Shown piece after piece: positions 43,297 through 48,888 of a DNA stretch of 64,000 nucleotides (within the stretch, counting starts at the first letter, position 1; the number at the start of each line of letters is the position of its first letter). Source of the stretch: Salminus brasiliensis (Eukaryota; Chordata; Actinopteri; Characiformes; Bryconidae). The stretch is from assembly GCF_030463535.1 (NCBI RefSeq), contig NC_132894.1, positions 27,982,625-28,046,624 of the forward strand, in the 5' to 3' direction. The position numbers were made by a program, and so were the translations under genes. The notes beneath the pieces were generated by a model. That model was given only the letters and a program-made list of their open reading frames with translations. It had not been told where the DNA came from and did not search any database.

Positions 43297-43368
<72 letters not shown>

Positions 43369-46290
43369 AGGACGTCCTGATCTGACGCACTGAATCAGGG
43401 TTGATTCAGACATATTTCAATGGATCGGTTATCAGCTATTTCAATCCTGATCCACTTGCGATCCTTTTGTTAGTACGCTGTGCTCTTCTGTTATAGGCAC
43501 CATAAACAGACGTTACTCGAAGTGTGGAACTAACTGAAGTGCAGCCAAAACCAAATTGGAAATACACTATCGCCACATCTTTAACTCTTGAACACTTTAC
43601 ATGTTGGCACATTCCTAATAACTGCAATCATCAATGCTGTTCAAAATCATGCAGCCCTGCTTTAGCAGGCAGGTCTTTCTCTTATTGTATTCCAGTGAAG
43701 AAATTATATTTAGCCAGTTGTGCACTTCCGACCCTCATAATGAAAATTCCAAGCAGCATGGCCACCAGCGGATGTGGATACTCGCTGCTAATCGGAGTTC
43801 AAATAGCATCAAGCAACAACGTCACAGCCGTCAACAACAGTAGATAAGAATGAGAAGGGAAAATAAACTGTGTAACTCTGGGGGGATTCACCTCCGCTGG
43901 GACCTGAAAACCAAGAGAAAGCAGGCTCTAGCTGGGCCTCGCATCCATTTATTATCTTTCTCTAATGGTTCCGGCAGTGCTGCTATGTGAGCGGGATGCC
44001 GGAGTCCAGCTCAAACTCCACAGACGCCAGGAACATTTTGTTCCCCATACACAAGAAAGTCGTTTGTCCCTTGGCAGTGTGTGTGCAAGCTCATGATGAG
44101 GGGGACACTATTTACCTATTCATGCGAGCCACTGCTGCAACTCACCCCATGGACTCAGCTGTGTTGGCCCTTTAAGTCAGGACTCTGGACAGAGGCCAGG
44201 ACGGCTGGCGCACTCTTCGCACCCTCAGTAAAGGCTCACCAATGTTTACCAAAAGATGAGCCTCTCTGAGGGGCAACAGTGAGCTGAGACTGAGAAGACT
44301 GATCACTTTATCTGAGCTCAGTGCTAGCGATGGTTGAGTGGGCCATTCATTCGGTTGCTGTGCATTCTGGAGAAACAAAGTCTGGAAATAAAATTTGCAG
44401 CGGCCGTTCAGCTACTACTCCAAATCACTCCACATCAACCGGAATGTGGAGTATGGGAATAACAAGGCTCCAACACCACTCGCATTACCTAAAGTATTAG
44501 AGTTAAGAGAAGAAGGCTGTGTTATTAAGCATAAGAAGCAAATAGCAGGGAGCCTGCGGTTACGGGTTTGAGCTTTGCTCTGGTCTCTGCATGAGCGGAG
44601 TCTGGTGTGTTCTCCTCATGCCCACATGGATTTACACCAGATACTCAGGTTTCCTTCCACCCTCTAAAAACAAAAACAGGTGAACTGGCTATGCTAAATT
44701 GCCCCATGTGTGAGCGAACAGGTGTGTATGTGGTACGCTGGGAAGGAGTGGCACATTGTCCAGAGGATATTCCAGCCTAGCGCCCCATGATTCCTGGTAG
44801 GCTCTGGACCTACTGCAACCCTGACCAGGAAAAAAGCAGGTAAGAAGATGGATGGATGAATGGATAGGTGTATGTATTACGACTCGTCATGCTTCCAGGC
44901 GCAGAAGATAAGAAGATAAACTTGAAGACTTTCGTCTGTCCTGACACTGAGGTGATGAAATGAACTTCCCATAGGAGCCTGATCATTCCCTCAGTGAGTG
45001 AAGACCCATCTTTTTCAAGAGCACTTAAAACTTCCAACCTTAAAGGCCTGTATTCGGGTCTCTCCTTCAAACTGCATGGGGTTTCAGAGCGGTCACTGAA
45101 AAACAGGTCTTTAAGGTCTCTTGCACTTGCGACTGCACTGACAGCAGGTCTTATTTCTGTACTGGGAATTGTCAGCACTGTTGCGTCTGGCCGAATCTCA
45201 GCTGAAAGGTAACGTCAGGCTCTTCCTCATTTGCACAACCTAGTGTTACAGCTTCTGACTGTGCCACCATGCACAGCATTTTTGGAAGACGATATGAGCA
45301 CAAACAACTTACTAAATGCCCCAGACATAAAAGTAAACAACAACAACAACAACAACCACCAGCCTGTACACAACCCATCAACACAAGCTGCCACGACTCA
45401 AACACCTGTGGGAGTCCCGGCAGGAGAGCATTCCAGCCCATTGCAACCAACAGCAGCGCACACTGCTGAGGATCCTGTTCTCCACCTGGGAGCTCAGCAG
45501 CACTCATGAGCATGCCTGTTTCCTCTTGGTTGGGGCTGTGCATCCGCTTTCCACAACAAAGGAAGCAGCTCTCTCGCACTGAGCCCTTCCCATGCAGCCA
45601 TGAAGCTCCACTGCTGGGCTGCTGGAGCTACATGACAGGAACAGACAGGGAAATCAATGACACACAAACCCCTGTGCTTTATCCATTAGAGAAATCAATG
45701 GGGTGCTTAACTGGACACTATCACGAGCCACAACTGCTACTGTCTTTTTTAAATGGACAGGACGACCACCTGCACCTGGCCACGCGCTCAGTACAGTGTT
45801 GTTGTTATTCTTAGCACACATGATTTACACTGGAGCTGTTTTCTGGCCCGAAACTGCACTGGTTTCTCTGACAAGCCTCTCCACTGAGCCAAACACGTCA
45901 CATGAAGATGAAGATGACCGGGATACACTCACACACACACACACTCACACACACACTCATACATAAACACACACACACACTCACACACACACAGCAGGAC
46001 GTGACGGGCTGCTCACTCCTAATCCAACGGACATATTTCGCTTCTATTCGTTACCCAAGCCCAGTCACGACAGCATTTCCCCCCCACCGAAGCCCCTCAA
46101 GCAGCTCTGCACCGCTCAAATCTCAGACAGCTAGTTAGCTAGCTTCAGTGCTAGCTCGCTAACGCTGCCAGAGCTGACGGCCTCAATAAACATCAACACC
46201 AGCTCCGAGGGGGTGAATAAAGCGCGGAAACCTACCCGTTTTCTCCTGGTCGTGTCCAACGACAATGAAGTAATCAGCCAACCTAGCCAT
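476..46290 (-). CDS. sbf2: sbf2 (MTMR13), 5' part: coding exons 1-5 spanning about 46 kb
   Basis: SET-binding factor 2 / myotubularin-related protein 13 is a large cytoplasmic pseudophosphatase with an N-terminal DENN module (Rab exchange activity), GRAM, myotubularin-like and PH domains; human loss causes Charcot-Marie-Tooth 4B2. Five minus-strand exons with consensus splice sites join in frame (55+86+138+129+111 nt) into 173 residues starting [18 protein letters not shown]. Recognisable family stretches include [77 protein letters not shown] and VPVAGGSQ. This is only the uDENN and early DENN portion of a protein of about 1,800 residues; the rest lies left of the window. The paralogue sbf1 shares much of this N-terminus, but the head-to-head neighbour adm matches the vertebrate SBF2-ADM arrangement. 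Exons are listed separately. Confidence 0.95.
587..2737 (-). other. sbf2: sbf2 intron 4
   Basis: A 2.15-kb intron with GT-AG ends on the minus strand. Apart from the CA-rich microsatellite next to exon 5 it is AT-rich, low-information sequence with no supported gene or element. Confidence 0.85.
620..691. repeat. CA-rich microsatellite
   Basis: Interrupted (CA)n tract with ACAGAGACAGAC-type interruptions, about 30 bp upstream of the sbf2 exon 5 acceptor (minus strand). It produces spurious cysteine/valine-rich reading frames on the minus strand. Confidence 0.85.
2738..2866 (-). CDS. sbf2: sbf2 coding exon 4 (residues 94-136)
   Basis: A 129-nt, phase 0-0 exon between a TCTCTTTCAG acceptor and a GTAATG donor. 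It encodes GTKTLEG, then an acidic run (DRDEDEEED), then [20 protein letters not shown] and DYPEIFR. The second half is the conserved transition into the central DENN domain. The first half corresponds to a variable linker in the family. Confidence 0.95.
3121..3372. repeat. Direct repeat copy A (intron 3)
   Basis: Shares a collinear series of blocks with 4,779-5,044, including CAGTCAAACAGAAC, TTGAGTGCTATTAGCAGGTA and GCAGGCCTATTTAAATC. Overall identity looks like roughly three quarters by eye. Whether it is an old local duplication or two copies of a dispersed family cannot be told from the window. Confidence 0.8.
3721..4068. mobile_element. Fold-back / long-inverted-repeat element (MITE-like)
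   Basis: Two arms of about 85 bp, 3,721-3,805 and 3,983-4,068, are near-perfect reverse complements around a spacer of about 177 bp. Arm blocks include CATGATAGATGGTGCTGCTG and GTGCCCCACCTCC with the match on the other arm. No transposase is encoded. The structure suits a non-autonomous DNA element, but no target-site duplication was resolved. Confidence 0.75.
4779..5044. repeat. Direct repeat copy B (intron 3)
   Basis: Second copy of the unit at 3,121-3,372, in the same orientation about 1.66 kb away. It shares TTGAGTGCTATTAGCAGGTA and GCAGGCCTATTTAAATCC and has small indels. Confidence 0.8.
7926..8063 (-). CDS. sbf2: sbf2 coding exon 3 (residues 48-93)
   Basis: A 138-nt, phase 0-0 exon. 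The acceptor ends CCCCCCAG and the donor is GTGAGA. It encodes 46 residues beginning [19 protein letters not shown] and ending [12 protein letters not shown]. This is the most strongly conserved piece of the uDENN lobe in this window. Confidence 0.96.
8641..9250. mobile_element. Possible DNA-transposon MITE (poorly bounded)
   Basis: Begins GGGGCCCTTTCACACC followed by CAGTCCGGACC, and about 500 bp later has GACCCGGACCGAGACAACTT and a TTTTACACC block. This resembles fish MITEs that start with a GGGCC-TTTCACACC terminus. The ends and target duplication are not resolved, so the class and limits are tentative. Confidence 0.35.
10936..10965. repeat. Short tandem repeat, GAGTTCT unit
   Basis: About four consecutive copies of a 7-8 bp unit GAGTTCT(G). 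It is only 30 bp long. Confidence 0.8.
16955..17215 (-). mobile_element. tRNA-derived SINE, minus orientation
   Basis: Read on the minus strand, a tRNA-like head near 17,215-17,160 has a B-box-like GGTTCAAATACC. It is followed by a body with AATTGGCCTAGCTCTGTCAG and GCAGCAGTTCGAAAAGAGGT, and a 3' part GATGAGACGTGCTAGTCTTC. The order (promoter-like head, unrelated body) fits a fish tRNA-SINE. Other fragments that look like this family are at 22,694-22,830, 56,780-56,890 and 61,215-61,330. Confidence 0.6.
18490..18640 (+). pseudogene. Tc1/mariner-like transposase scrap
   Basis: A plus-strand frame near 18,515-18,560 reads [19 protein letters not shown]. This resembles the catalytic SPDLNPIE-N/H-W motif of Tc1/mariner transposases, with the expected glutamate region altered. 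A PADF segment follows about 25 residues later. It is too short and too altered to be functional. It abuts the SINE that starts near 18,644. Confidence 0.5.
18644..19093 (+). mobile_element. SINE (L2-tailed), interrupted by a hAT-type element
   Basis: The left half (18,644-18,711) and right half (19,007-19,093) align with the uninterrupted SINE at 31,289-31,506. The left half keeps the head (GTGCGGTGCAATGGATAACA, CTACCACATC) and the right half keeps the tail TTGCTCTGGATAAGAGTGTC then GTAAATGTAAA. The left half also lacks the B-box segment and about 11 bp before the insertion point. Confidence 0.7.
18712..19006. mobile_element. Non-autonomous hAT-type element inserted in the SINE
   Basis: A 295-bp insert starting CAGGGATGCACCAAT and ending ATCGGCGCATCTCTA, which are imperfect terminal inverted repeats typical of hAT-like MITEs. 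It is flanked by CTTCTTAC (18,704-18,711) and CTCCTGGC (19,007-19,014), both one or two changes from CTCCTAAC, the sequence at the same place in the intact SINE (31,414-31,421). This fits an 8-bp hAT target duplication. No transposase is encoded. Confidence 0.7.
20506..20577. repeat. Short dispersed repeat, copy 1
   Basis: About 70 bp matching 24,209-24,278, with shared GGCAGTACCAAATT and GGAGAAAAA blocks and an upstream CTAGTG-TAGGA block. It is probably a fragment of an unidentified repeat family. Confidence 0.55.
22694..22830 (-). mobile_element. tRNA-derived SINE head fragment, minus orientation
   Basis: On the minus strand, GTGGCACAACTGTCTAAGTG resembles a tRNA A box. A degenerate B-box region follows (GCTGGCTGGATACC), then GCTGGGACTCCAAGACAGCA. 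It appears to be the 5' part of the SINE family at 16,955-17,215, truncated after the head. Confidence 0.5.
23680..24005. repeat. Dispersed fish repeat of unassigned class
   Basis: Contains GACATGGTGGTGGTGTTTTA, GTACGAGTGGATCAGACAGC and CACCTCAGCGTCACTGCTGG, phrases I recognise as an interspersed repeat of otophysan fish genomes. The transposon class is uncertain. It runs directly into the Tc1-like element at 24,009. The short open frames here are not genes. Confidence 0.5.
24009..24971 (+). mobile_element. Degenerate Tc1/mariner-like transposon
   Basis: Inverted copies of AAGTATTTGGACAGTGAC (24,009-24,026 and, as the reverse complement, 24,939-24,956) bound a 0.95-kb element. The right end continues to GACCTGACTGTA; the left outer end appears truncated. 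Inside, a plus-strand frame near 24,420 reads [18 protein letters not shown], like the SVKHGGG-WG block of Tc1 transposases, and near 24,640 PDLNPFEH, like the block carrying the catalytic glutamate. Stops and frame changes separate these pieces, so it is a dead copy. The short repeat block at 24,209-24,278 lies inside it. Confidence 0.8.
24209..24278. repeat. Short dispersed repeat, copy 2
   Basis: Matches 20,506-20,577 in the same orientation (GGTTAAC, GGCAGTACCAAATT, GGAGAAAAA). It lies within the Tc1-like element and may be a later insertion there. Confidence 0.55.
26152..26682. mobile_element. MITE with CAGGGTTCC termini
   Basis: Starts CAGGGTTCC (26,152-26,160) and ends GGAACCC (26,675-26,681), terminal inverted repeats of a common fish MITE class. 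The right 75 bp (ATGACTGGAAAACAAGTTTC and CAGGTTTTTCC) are matched in reverse complement by the sequence at 63,882-63,960. No protein is encoded. It lies about 245 bp from sbf2 exon 2. Confidence 0.65.
26927..27012 (-). CDS. sbf2: sbf2 coding exon 2 (residues 19-47)
   Basis: An 86-nt exon preceded by a TTTCTCCAG acceptor and followed by a GTGAGT donor. It enters in phase 1 (completing Gly19) and leaves in phase 0. The peptide contains [20 protein letters not shown] then TAFPPGVEM. It belongs to the upstream DENN (uDENN) lobe. It is isolated by introns of about 19 kb on both sides. Confidence 0.95.
29701..30115 (+). repeat. Dispersed fish repeat, copy 1
   Basis: Begins CAAATTTATTTGTATAACGC then TTTTTACAACTG and CACAAAGCAG, and contains CAGTGAGCAAGCCAACGGCG, CTCCCTCAGAGCTGGAGGAA and AAGACTCACAAGGGGGACCC. 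The reverse complement of the same series is at 57,900-58,462. It is a widespread teleost repeat whose class I cannot assign, with an AT-rich TAATGAT-like 3' part. Its open frame is not a gene. Confidence 0.7.
31134..31172. repeat. (TA)n-(CA)n compound microsatellite
   Basis: A TA dinucleotide run followed by ACACACATACACACA. Confidence 0.9.
31289..31506 (+). mobile_element. Complete tRNA-derived SINE with L2-type 3' tail
   Basis: The head has an A-box-like GTGTGGCGCAGCAAATAACA and a perfect B box GGTTCAATTCC (31,353-31,363), so an internal RNA polymerase III promoter is visible. A body follows (GACTCCTAACACTGCATTGG). The tail is GTCGCTCTGGATAAGAGCGT, CAGCTAAATGCC, then ATAAATGTAAATG. The tail is nearly identical to the 3' end of the L2 LINE fragment at 36,103-36,765, its probable mobilising partner type. 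It is the best-preserved SINE in the window. Confidence 0.8.
31985..32410 (+). pseudogene. Tc1-like transposase fragment
   Basis: Near 32,021 the plus strand reads [14 protein letters not shown], like the D-N-D-P-K-H block of Tc1 transposases. About 70 bp later [16 protein letters not shown] resembles the SPDLNPIEHLW block, with the catalytic glutamate replaced by lysine and a stop just before. A region resembling the transposase C-terminus follows, then a terminal-like GCAAATGTTTGTGCACCC. The 5' two thirds of a transposase are missing. It is clearly non-functional. Confidence 0.75.
32452..32541. repeat. Degenerate tandem repeat, CACCTAGCAACACC-like unit
   Basis: Three to four imperfect copies of a 20-27 bp unit built from ACCTAGCAAC and CCTGGCAACCA motifs, a common fish satellite-like motif. 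Confidence 0.65.
36103..36765 (-). mobile_element. L2-clade LINE, 3' fragment with end of reverse transcriptase
   Basis: On the minus strand the fragment opens with RT C-terminal blocks ([16 protein letters not shown], then [20 protein letters not shown] in a second frame) and continues [20 protein letters not shown] and [18 protein letters not shown] to a stop near 36,270. These are standard L2/CR1-type C-terminal motifs. One frameshift near 36,645 separates the first two blocks. A 3'UTR of about 120 bp follows, ending in TAAGTCGCTCTGGATAAGAG, CGTCTGCTAAATGCC and GTAAATGTAA. The 5' part is missing, as usual for LINE insertions. It lies within sbf2 intron 1 in the same orientation as sbf2. 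Confidence 0.85.
37698..37852. repeat. Minisatellite, 12-16 bp CACACAGACATA unit
   Basis: About eleven tandem copies of CACACAGACATA, alternating with a 16-bp variant having an extra GACA. The regular 12/16-bp pattern runs for 155 bp. Confidence 0.93.
38225..38345 (-). pseudogene. Tc1-like transposase scrap, minus orientation
   Basis: On the minus strand [11 protein letters not shown] is readable at about 38,330-38,300, matching the MPTVKHGGG motif of Tc1 transposases. It is followed by a region like the next conserved block but with stops and indels. A small relic of the Tc1 superfamily. Confidence 0.55.
43020..43175 (-). mobile_element. V-SINE/HE1-type core fragment, minus orientation
   Basis: The minus strand carries the characteristic core GTTGGTTTCTTCTGGGTACC, TCGGTTTCCTCCCACCTCCC and GGTGAATTGGCACC. 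This is the conserved central domain of V-SINE/HE1-type elements. Head and tail are not clearly preserved. Confidence 0.65.
43299..43364. repeat. Long pure (TA)33 microsatellite
   Basis: 66 uninterrupted bases of TA repeat. It is the longest perfect dinucleotide run in the window. Confidence 0.97.
44545..44868 (+). mobile_element. V-SINE-type element, nearly full length
   Basis: A B-box-like GGTTACGGGTTTGAGC is followed by the core (GTGTTCTCCTCATGCCCACA, TCAGGTTTCCTTCCACCCTC) and CAGGTGAACTGGCTATGCTA. The 3' part has CCTAGCGCCCCATGATTCCT and GTAGGCTCTGGACCTACTGC, and a terminal GATGGATGGATGAATGGATA simple tail. This order matches the V-SINE superfamily. Confidence 0.8.
45337..45358. repeat. 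(CAA)n trinucleotide tract
   Basis: Seven CAA units. It gives a short Q/N-rich frame that is not a gene. Confidence 0.85.
45925..45994. repeat. CA-rich microsatellite
   Basis: Interrupted (CA)n with ACACTCACAC and CATACATAAACAC interruptions, about 240 bp inside intron 1 from sbf2 exon 1. Confidence 0.9.
46236..46290 (-). CDS. sbf2: sbf2 coding exon 1 (residues 1-18 plus first base of codon 19)
   Basis: Reads [18 protein letters not shown] and ends in phase 1 at a GTAGGT donor (46,235-46,230). The start methionine at 46,290 has a good Kozak context (A at -3, G at +4), and [12 protein letters not shown] is the invariant beginning of the SBF1/SBF2 family. It lies in a GC/CpG-richer patch, as expected for a first exon. 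Confidence 0.95.
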
Positions 46291-46490
46291 GCTTGCCTCT
46301 TTTCTGGAATTCTCCCACCACAATTCAGCATTTTTCTTTCTTCAAAAGCACAGCCATGTTTGACACAAACGTCGCCAGAGCGCATGCGCGCAATTCCAGG
46401 CTGCTCCTGCTGCAGCATGGGCGTGGGCCTGGGAGGTTTGGCGAAAGGAACCTCAGGCTGCACTGTTTGCAATGGGGATAGGCTTCAATC
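46291..46490 (-). promoter_or_regulatory. sbf2: sbf2 5'UTR / core promoter area with NRF1-like palindrome
   Basis: The sequence upstream of the sbf2 start is CpG-enriched and lacks an obvious TATA box. GCGCATGCGC at 46,380-46,389 is the palindromic core of the NRF1 site and, with flanks, fits 11 of 12 positions of the consensus. It sits 90 bp upstream of the ATG. A GGGCGTGGG GC-box-like site is at about 46,420. The transcription start was not determined. Confidence 0.6.
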
Positions 46491-46645
46491 CAGAGGTGTA
46501 AAACGCCTGTCCTGGAGGGTCAGAGGAGTGTGTAGTTTACTGGTTTTACACCATATGACACTCCTAATTTCATGAGCCCACTGCCACGCCCTTCATCAGT
46601 AGAACTGAGGGTGTTGCAGGAGGGCCGATACTCTACTGACACTTT

Positions 46646-47069
46646 GATCATGGCGGATTTACACAAGCAGGGTAACCCAGAGATTAATCATCCATGCCCC
46701 CACACTTGCACAACCTAGGCTGCCACCATGCCACCCACACTTGGTCAGGTTCTTGTCAGCCAGGTCCTATTGGTGCAAAACAAGTGTATCGAAGCGAAGA
46801 TGGCTGTCTTTTGTCATGCCATTTTTGGGTGGGGTAGAAATGTCTCCATTTTCATAAACAAACAAGGCGAATTAAAGGTGGTGGTGTCAGGTATCAGGGG
46901 GAGTGATGTCTACAATAAAAATAAAAGCTTTTTTTATAATATTTAAAATGACCAGTAAACCTGCAGGAGTTGATCATGGGGGTGGCATGGTGGCACCGTA
47001 GTTGTGCAAGTGTGAGGGCATGGATGATAAATCTCTGGGTTACCCTGCTTGTGTATATCCGCCATGATC
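46646..47069. mobile_element. Fold-back element with about 92-bp terminal inverted repeats
   Basis: The arms 46,646-46,737 and 46,979-47,069 are reverse complements at more than 90% by eye. Both start GATCATGGCGGAT and include ACACAAGCAGGGTAACCCAG, ATCATCCATGCCC, CACACTTGCACAAC and GCCACCATGCCACC. The central 240 bp encodes nothing recognised. It looks like a MITE or fold-back DNA transposon and lies 356 bp upstream of the sbf2 start codon. No target duplication was clear. Confidence 0.85.
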
Positions 47070-48111
47070 GTATTAAAACTACATATTATTACCTCAAACT
47101 TGTAAAACAGTGTTTCAGACATCAGACACCGTTTTCATAACCATTTCATTGGTTATGACCTTCAGCGATGGCTTCAGCATTGAGAGCCACTTAACACTTG
47201 AGACATCTGGTTCCCATCACCATCGCTGTGAACAATTTGGATTTGGCAAGCTTCTCTAGAACATATGAACCCGCTGTATATGGATTTGTTTACATCTTAC
47301 TAATTTAATCAAATTCTGCAGAAAATAAAATAAAAATGATTCAAAATGCAATAACTGCAGTCAACTGTGGTTTTTGGTATAAAATTTGAAAAGCTCCAGA
47401 TGCTCAAGGTGTGGTAAATTAACTAACTAAATAATTAGTTTCAGTTTTATTTTAGGAAAGAATTGCAGTAATGTGCAGTGCAGACGTAGTGTTAAGTAAG
47501 CATCGTTGATCGATATCTCGTAAGGTTAGTGCAAGTATTCCTCCTGCCGGAAAGTCCCATTTGCACAAGTTGAGCCTTACCCCAAATCTCTGGATTATCA
47601 ATCTGCCAAGACATGTAGGGTTTCTTTGTTGTTTTTGCACTTCAGCTACAATGCTAACGTCGCTAACGGGTAATGAAAGTTTATAGGATAGCATCATGAA
47701 AACCTCATGCCTTATTATCACACCACATCAAACCACATCAAGCTGTTAAGTCTTCTTAAATAGACTTGTTTATATGATTTCTGATATTGTATGACATTAT
47801 GTGGTCTATAAAAACAAATGGATTTCAGGCTTTAAGCTGGTTGCTATTACTGTTTTAAGCTATGTGAACTTTCTCCCATTTTAGATAACTGTGTCATGCA
47901 GTGTGTGAAACCACACAAGCAAGTCTGAGATTAAGTAACAACACAACGTGGCTTGAGGCAGCTATGTAATGACGGGGCATGCCATTTGCACGATGGTGAC
48001 TGCTGACTGCCAGGCAAAACTAATGACTTGGCTGAGTAAATTTGGGGTAAAGGTGAGAGTTAGCAATTTATGTTTTGGTAAATCGATCACCTTAATATTA
48101 CAGACTAAAGT

Positions 48112-48513
48112 AAAGCAGATAGCAAACCCACTCCACACTGGACTAAAGCCCCATATTTTTGGGCTTTGGGCTTGGGTTGGGTAGCAGATCAACTCTACTC
48201 TTGCCTGAAACTCAATATTTTGTTGGGTCCCGTCAGGCTTGGGTCAGGCAGCAGACTCCCTCCACTATAGTGAAAGCTCATATTTTGTAGGGCTTGGGTT
48301 GTTTAGCAGACCGACTCCACTCTTTGCTGAAACCCAAAAGTTTGTATGCCCCATCAGGCTTGGGTTGGGAAGCAGACCCACCCGATTCTTTTCCAAAACT
48401 CGATGTTTTGTCAATCTCCATCAGGCTTGGGTTGGATATCACACACTCCACTCTTGCCCCAAACCCAATTTTTTGTCAGCTCTATAAGGCGTGGGTTGGT
48501 TAGCAGACCTTTA
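48112..48513. repeat. Minisatellite, 55-67 bp unit, about six copies
   Basis: GGCTTGGGTTGG-like anchors recur at 48,169, 48,236, 48,291, 48,357, 48,424 and 48,488 (spacings 67, 55, 66, 67, 64). Each is followed by AGCAGAC-CCACTC and a CCAAA-CTC-ATTTTTTGT segment. The copies are diverged. Frames through the array show a repeated GLGW/RPTR peptide pattern, which is a by-product of the repeat. Confidence 0.88.
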
Positions 48514-48696
48514 ACTCAAAAGGGCAGATTCTGCTGTAATTTTGAAGTGTCCTGTTATATAAGTACAGTGTTTTTCTCCCACATTTGTTGCCAGCTCAGG
48601 AAAACTGGAAATCTTTGAAGTAGTTAAAGATGGCTGTCACCTGTAGAGACAGCTGGATCACTTAATGTCTTTAAAATCTAATACCCTCACACTCCA

Positions 48697-48888
48697 CTGT
48701 TAAAAGTATTAGATCCTTAAGGAACTTGGGAGGTTCCTCAGTTTGAGACTGCAGAGAAACCTCTTAAGGTGCTTTGAGGAACCTTCAAGGAACCTTTTTC
48801 TTCTAAAAATCCTTTTCTTGAAGGTTCCTCCACAGTTTCAAATTGATGAACCTCCAAAAGTTCCCCAAGGATCTGATACTTTAAACAG
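48697..48888. mobile_element. 192-bp palindromic (hairpin) MITE-like element
   Basis: The left end CTGTTAAAAGTATTAGATCC pairs with the right end GGATCTGATACTTTAAACAG. Complementarity continues inward through AACTTGGGAGGTTCCTCAGTTTGA / TTCAAATTGATGAACCTCC to a centre around AAGGAACCTTTTTCTTC. The whole element can fold into a single hairpin. It encodes nothing and lies about 1.7 kb upstream of the adm TATA box. Confidence 0.82.

Larger units (their letters stand above)
27013..46235 (-). other. sbf2: sbf2 intron 1
   Basis: A 19.2-kb first intron. Recognised contents are a dispersed repeat at 29.7-30.1 kb, a TA/CA microsatellite at 31.1 kb, a complete SINE at 31.3-31.5 kb, Tc1 scraps at 32.0-32.4 and 38.2 kb, a GCAAC-rich tandem at 32.5 kb, an L2 LINE 3' fragment at 36.1-36.8 kb, a minisatellite at 37.7 kb, V-SINE pieces at 43.0 and 44.5 kb, a long (TA)n at 43.3 kb and a CA tract at 45.9 kb. 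I see no gene in the remaining stretches 27.0-29.7, 32.6-36.1, 38.4-43.0 and 44.9-45.9 kb. Confidence 0.8.

Noticed and set aside
44994..45212. 72-codon frame with a hydrophobic C-terminal part, possibly a repeat-derived protein tail
   Set aside because: It resembles a dispersed-repeat coding remnant only vaguely. I could not name the family or find boundaries.
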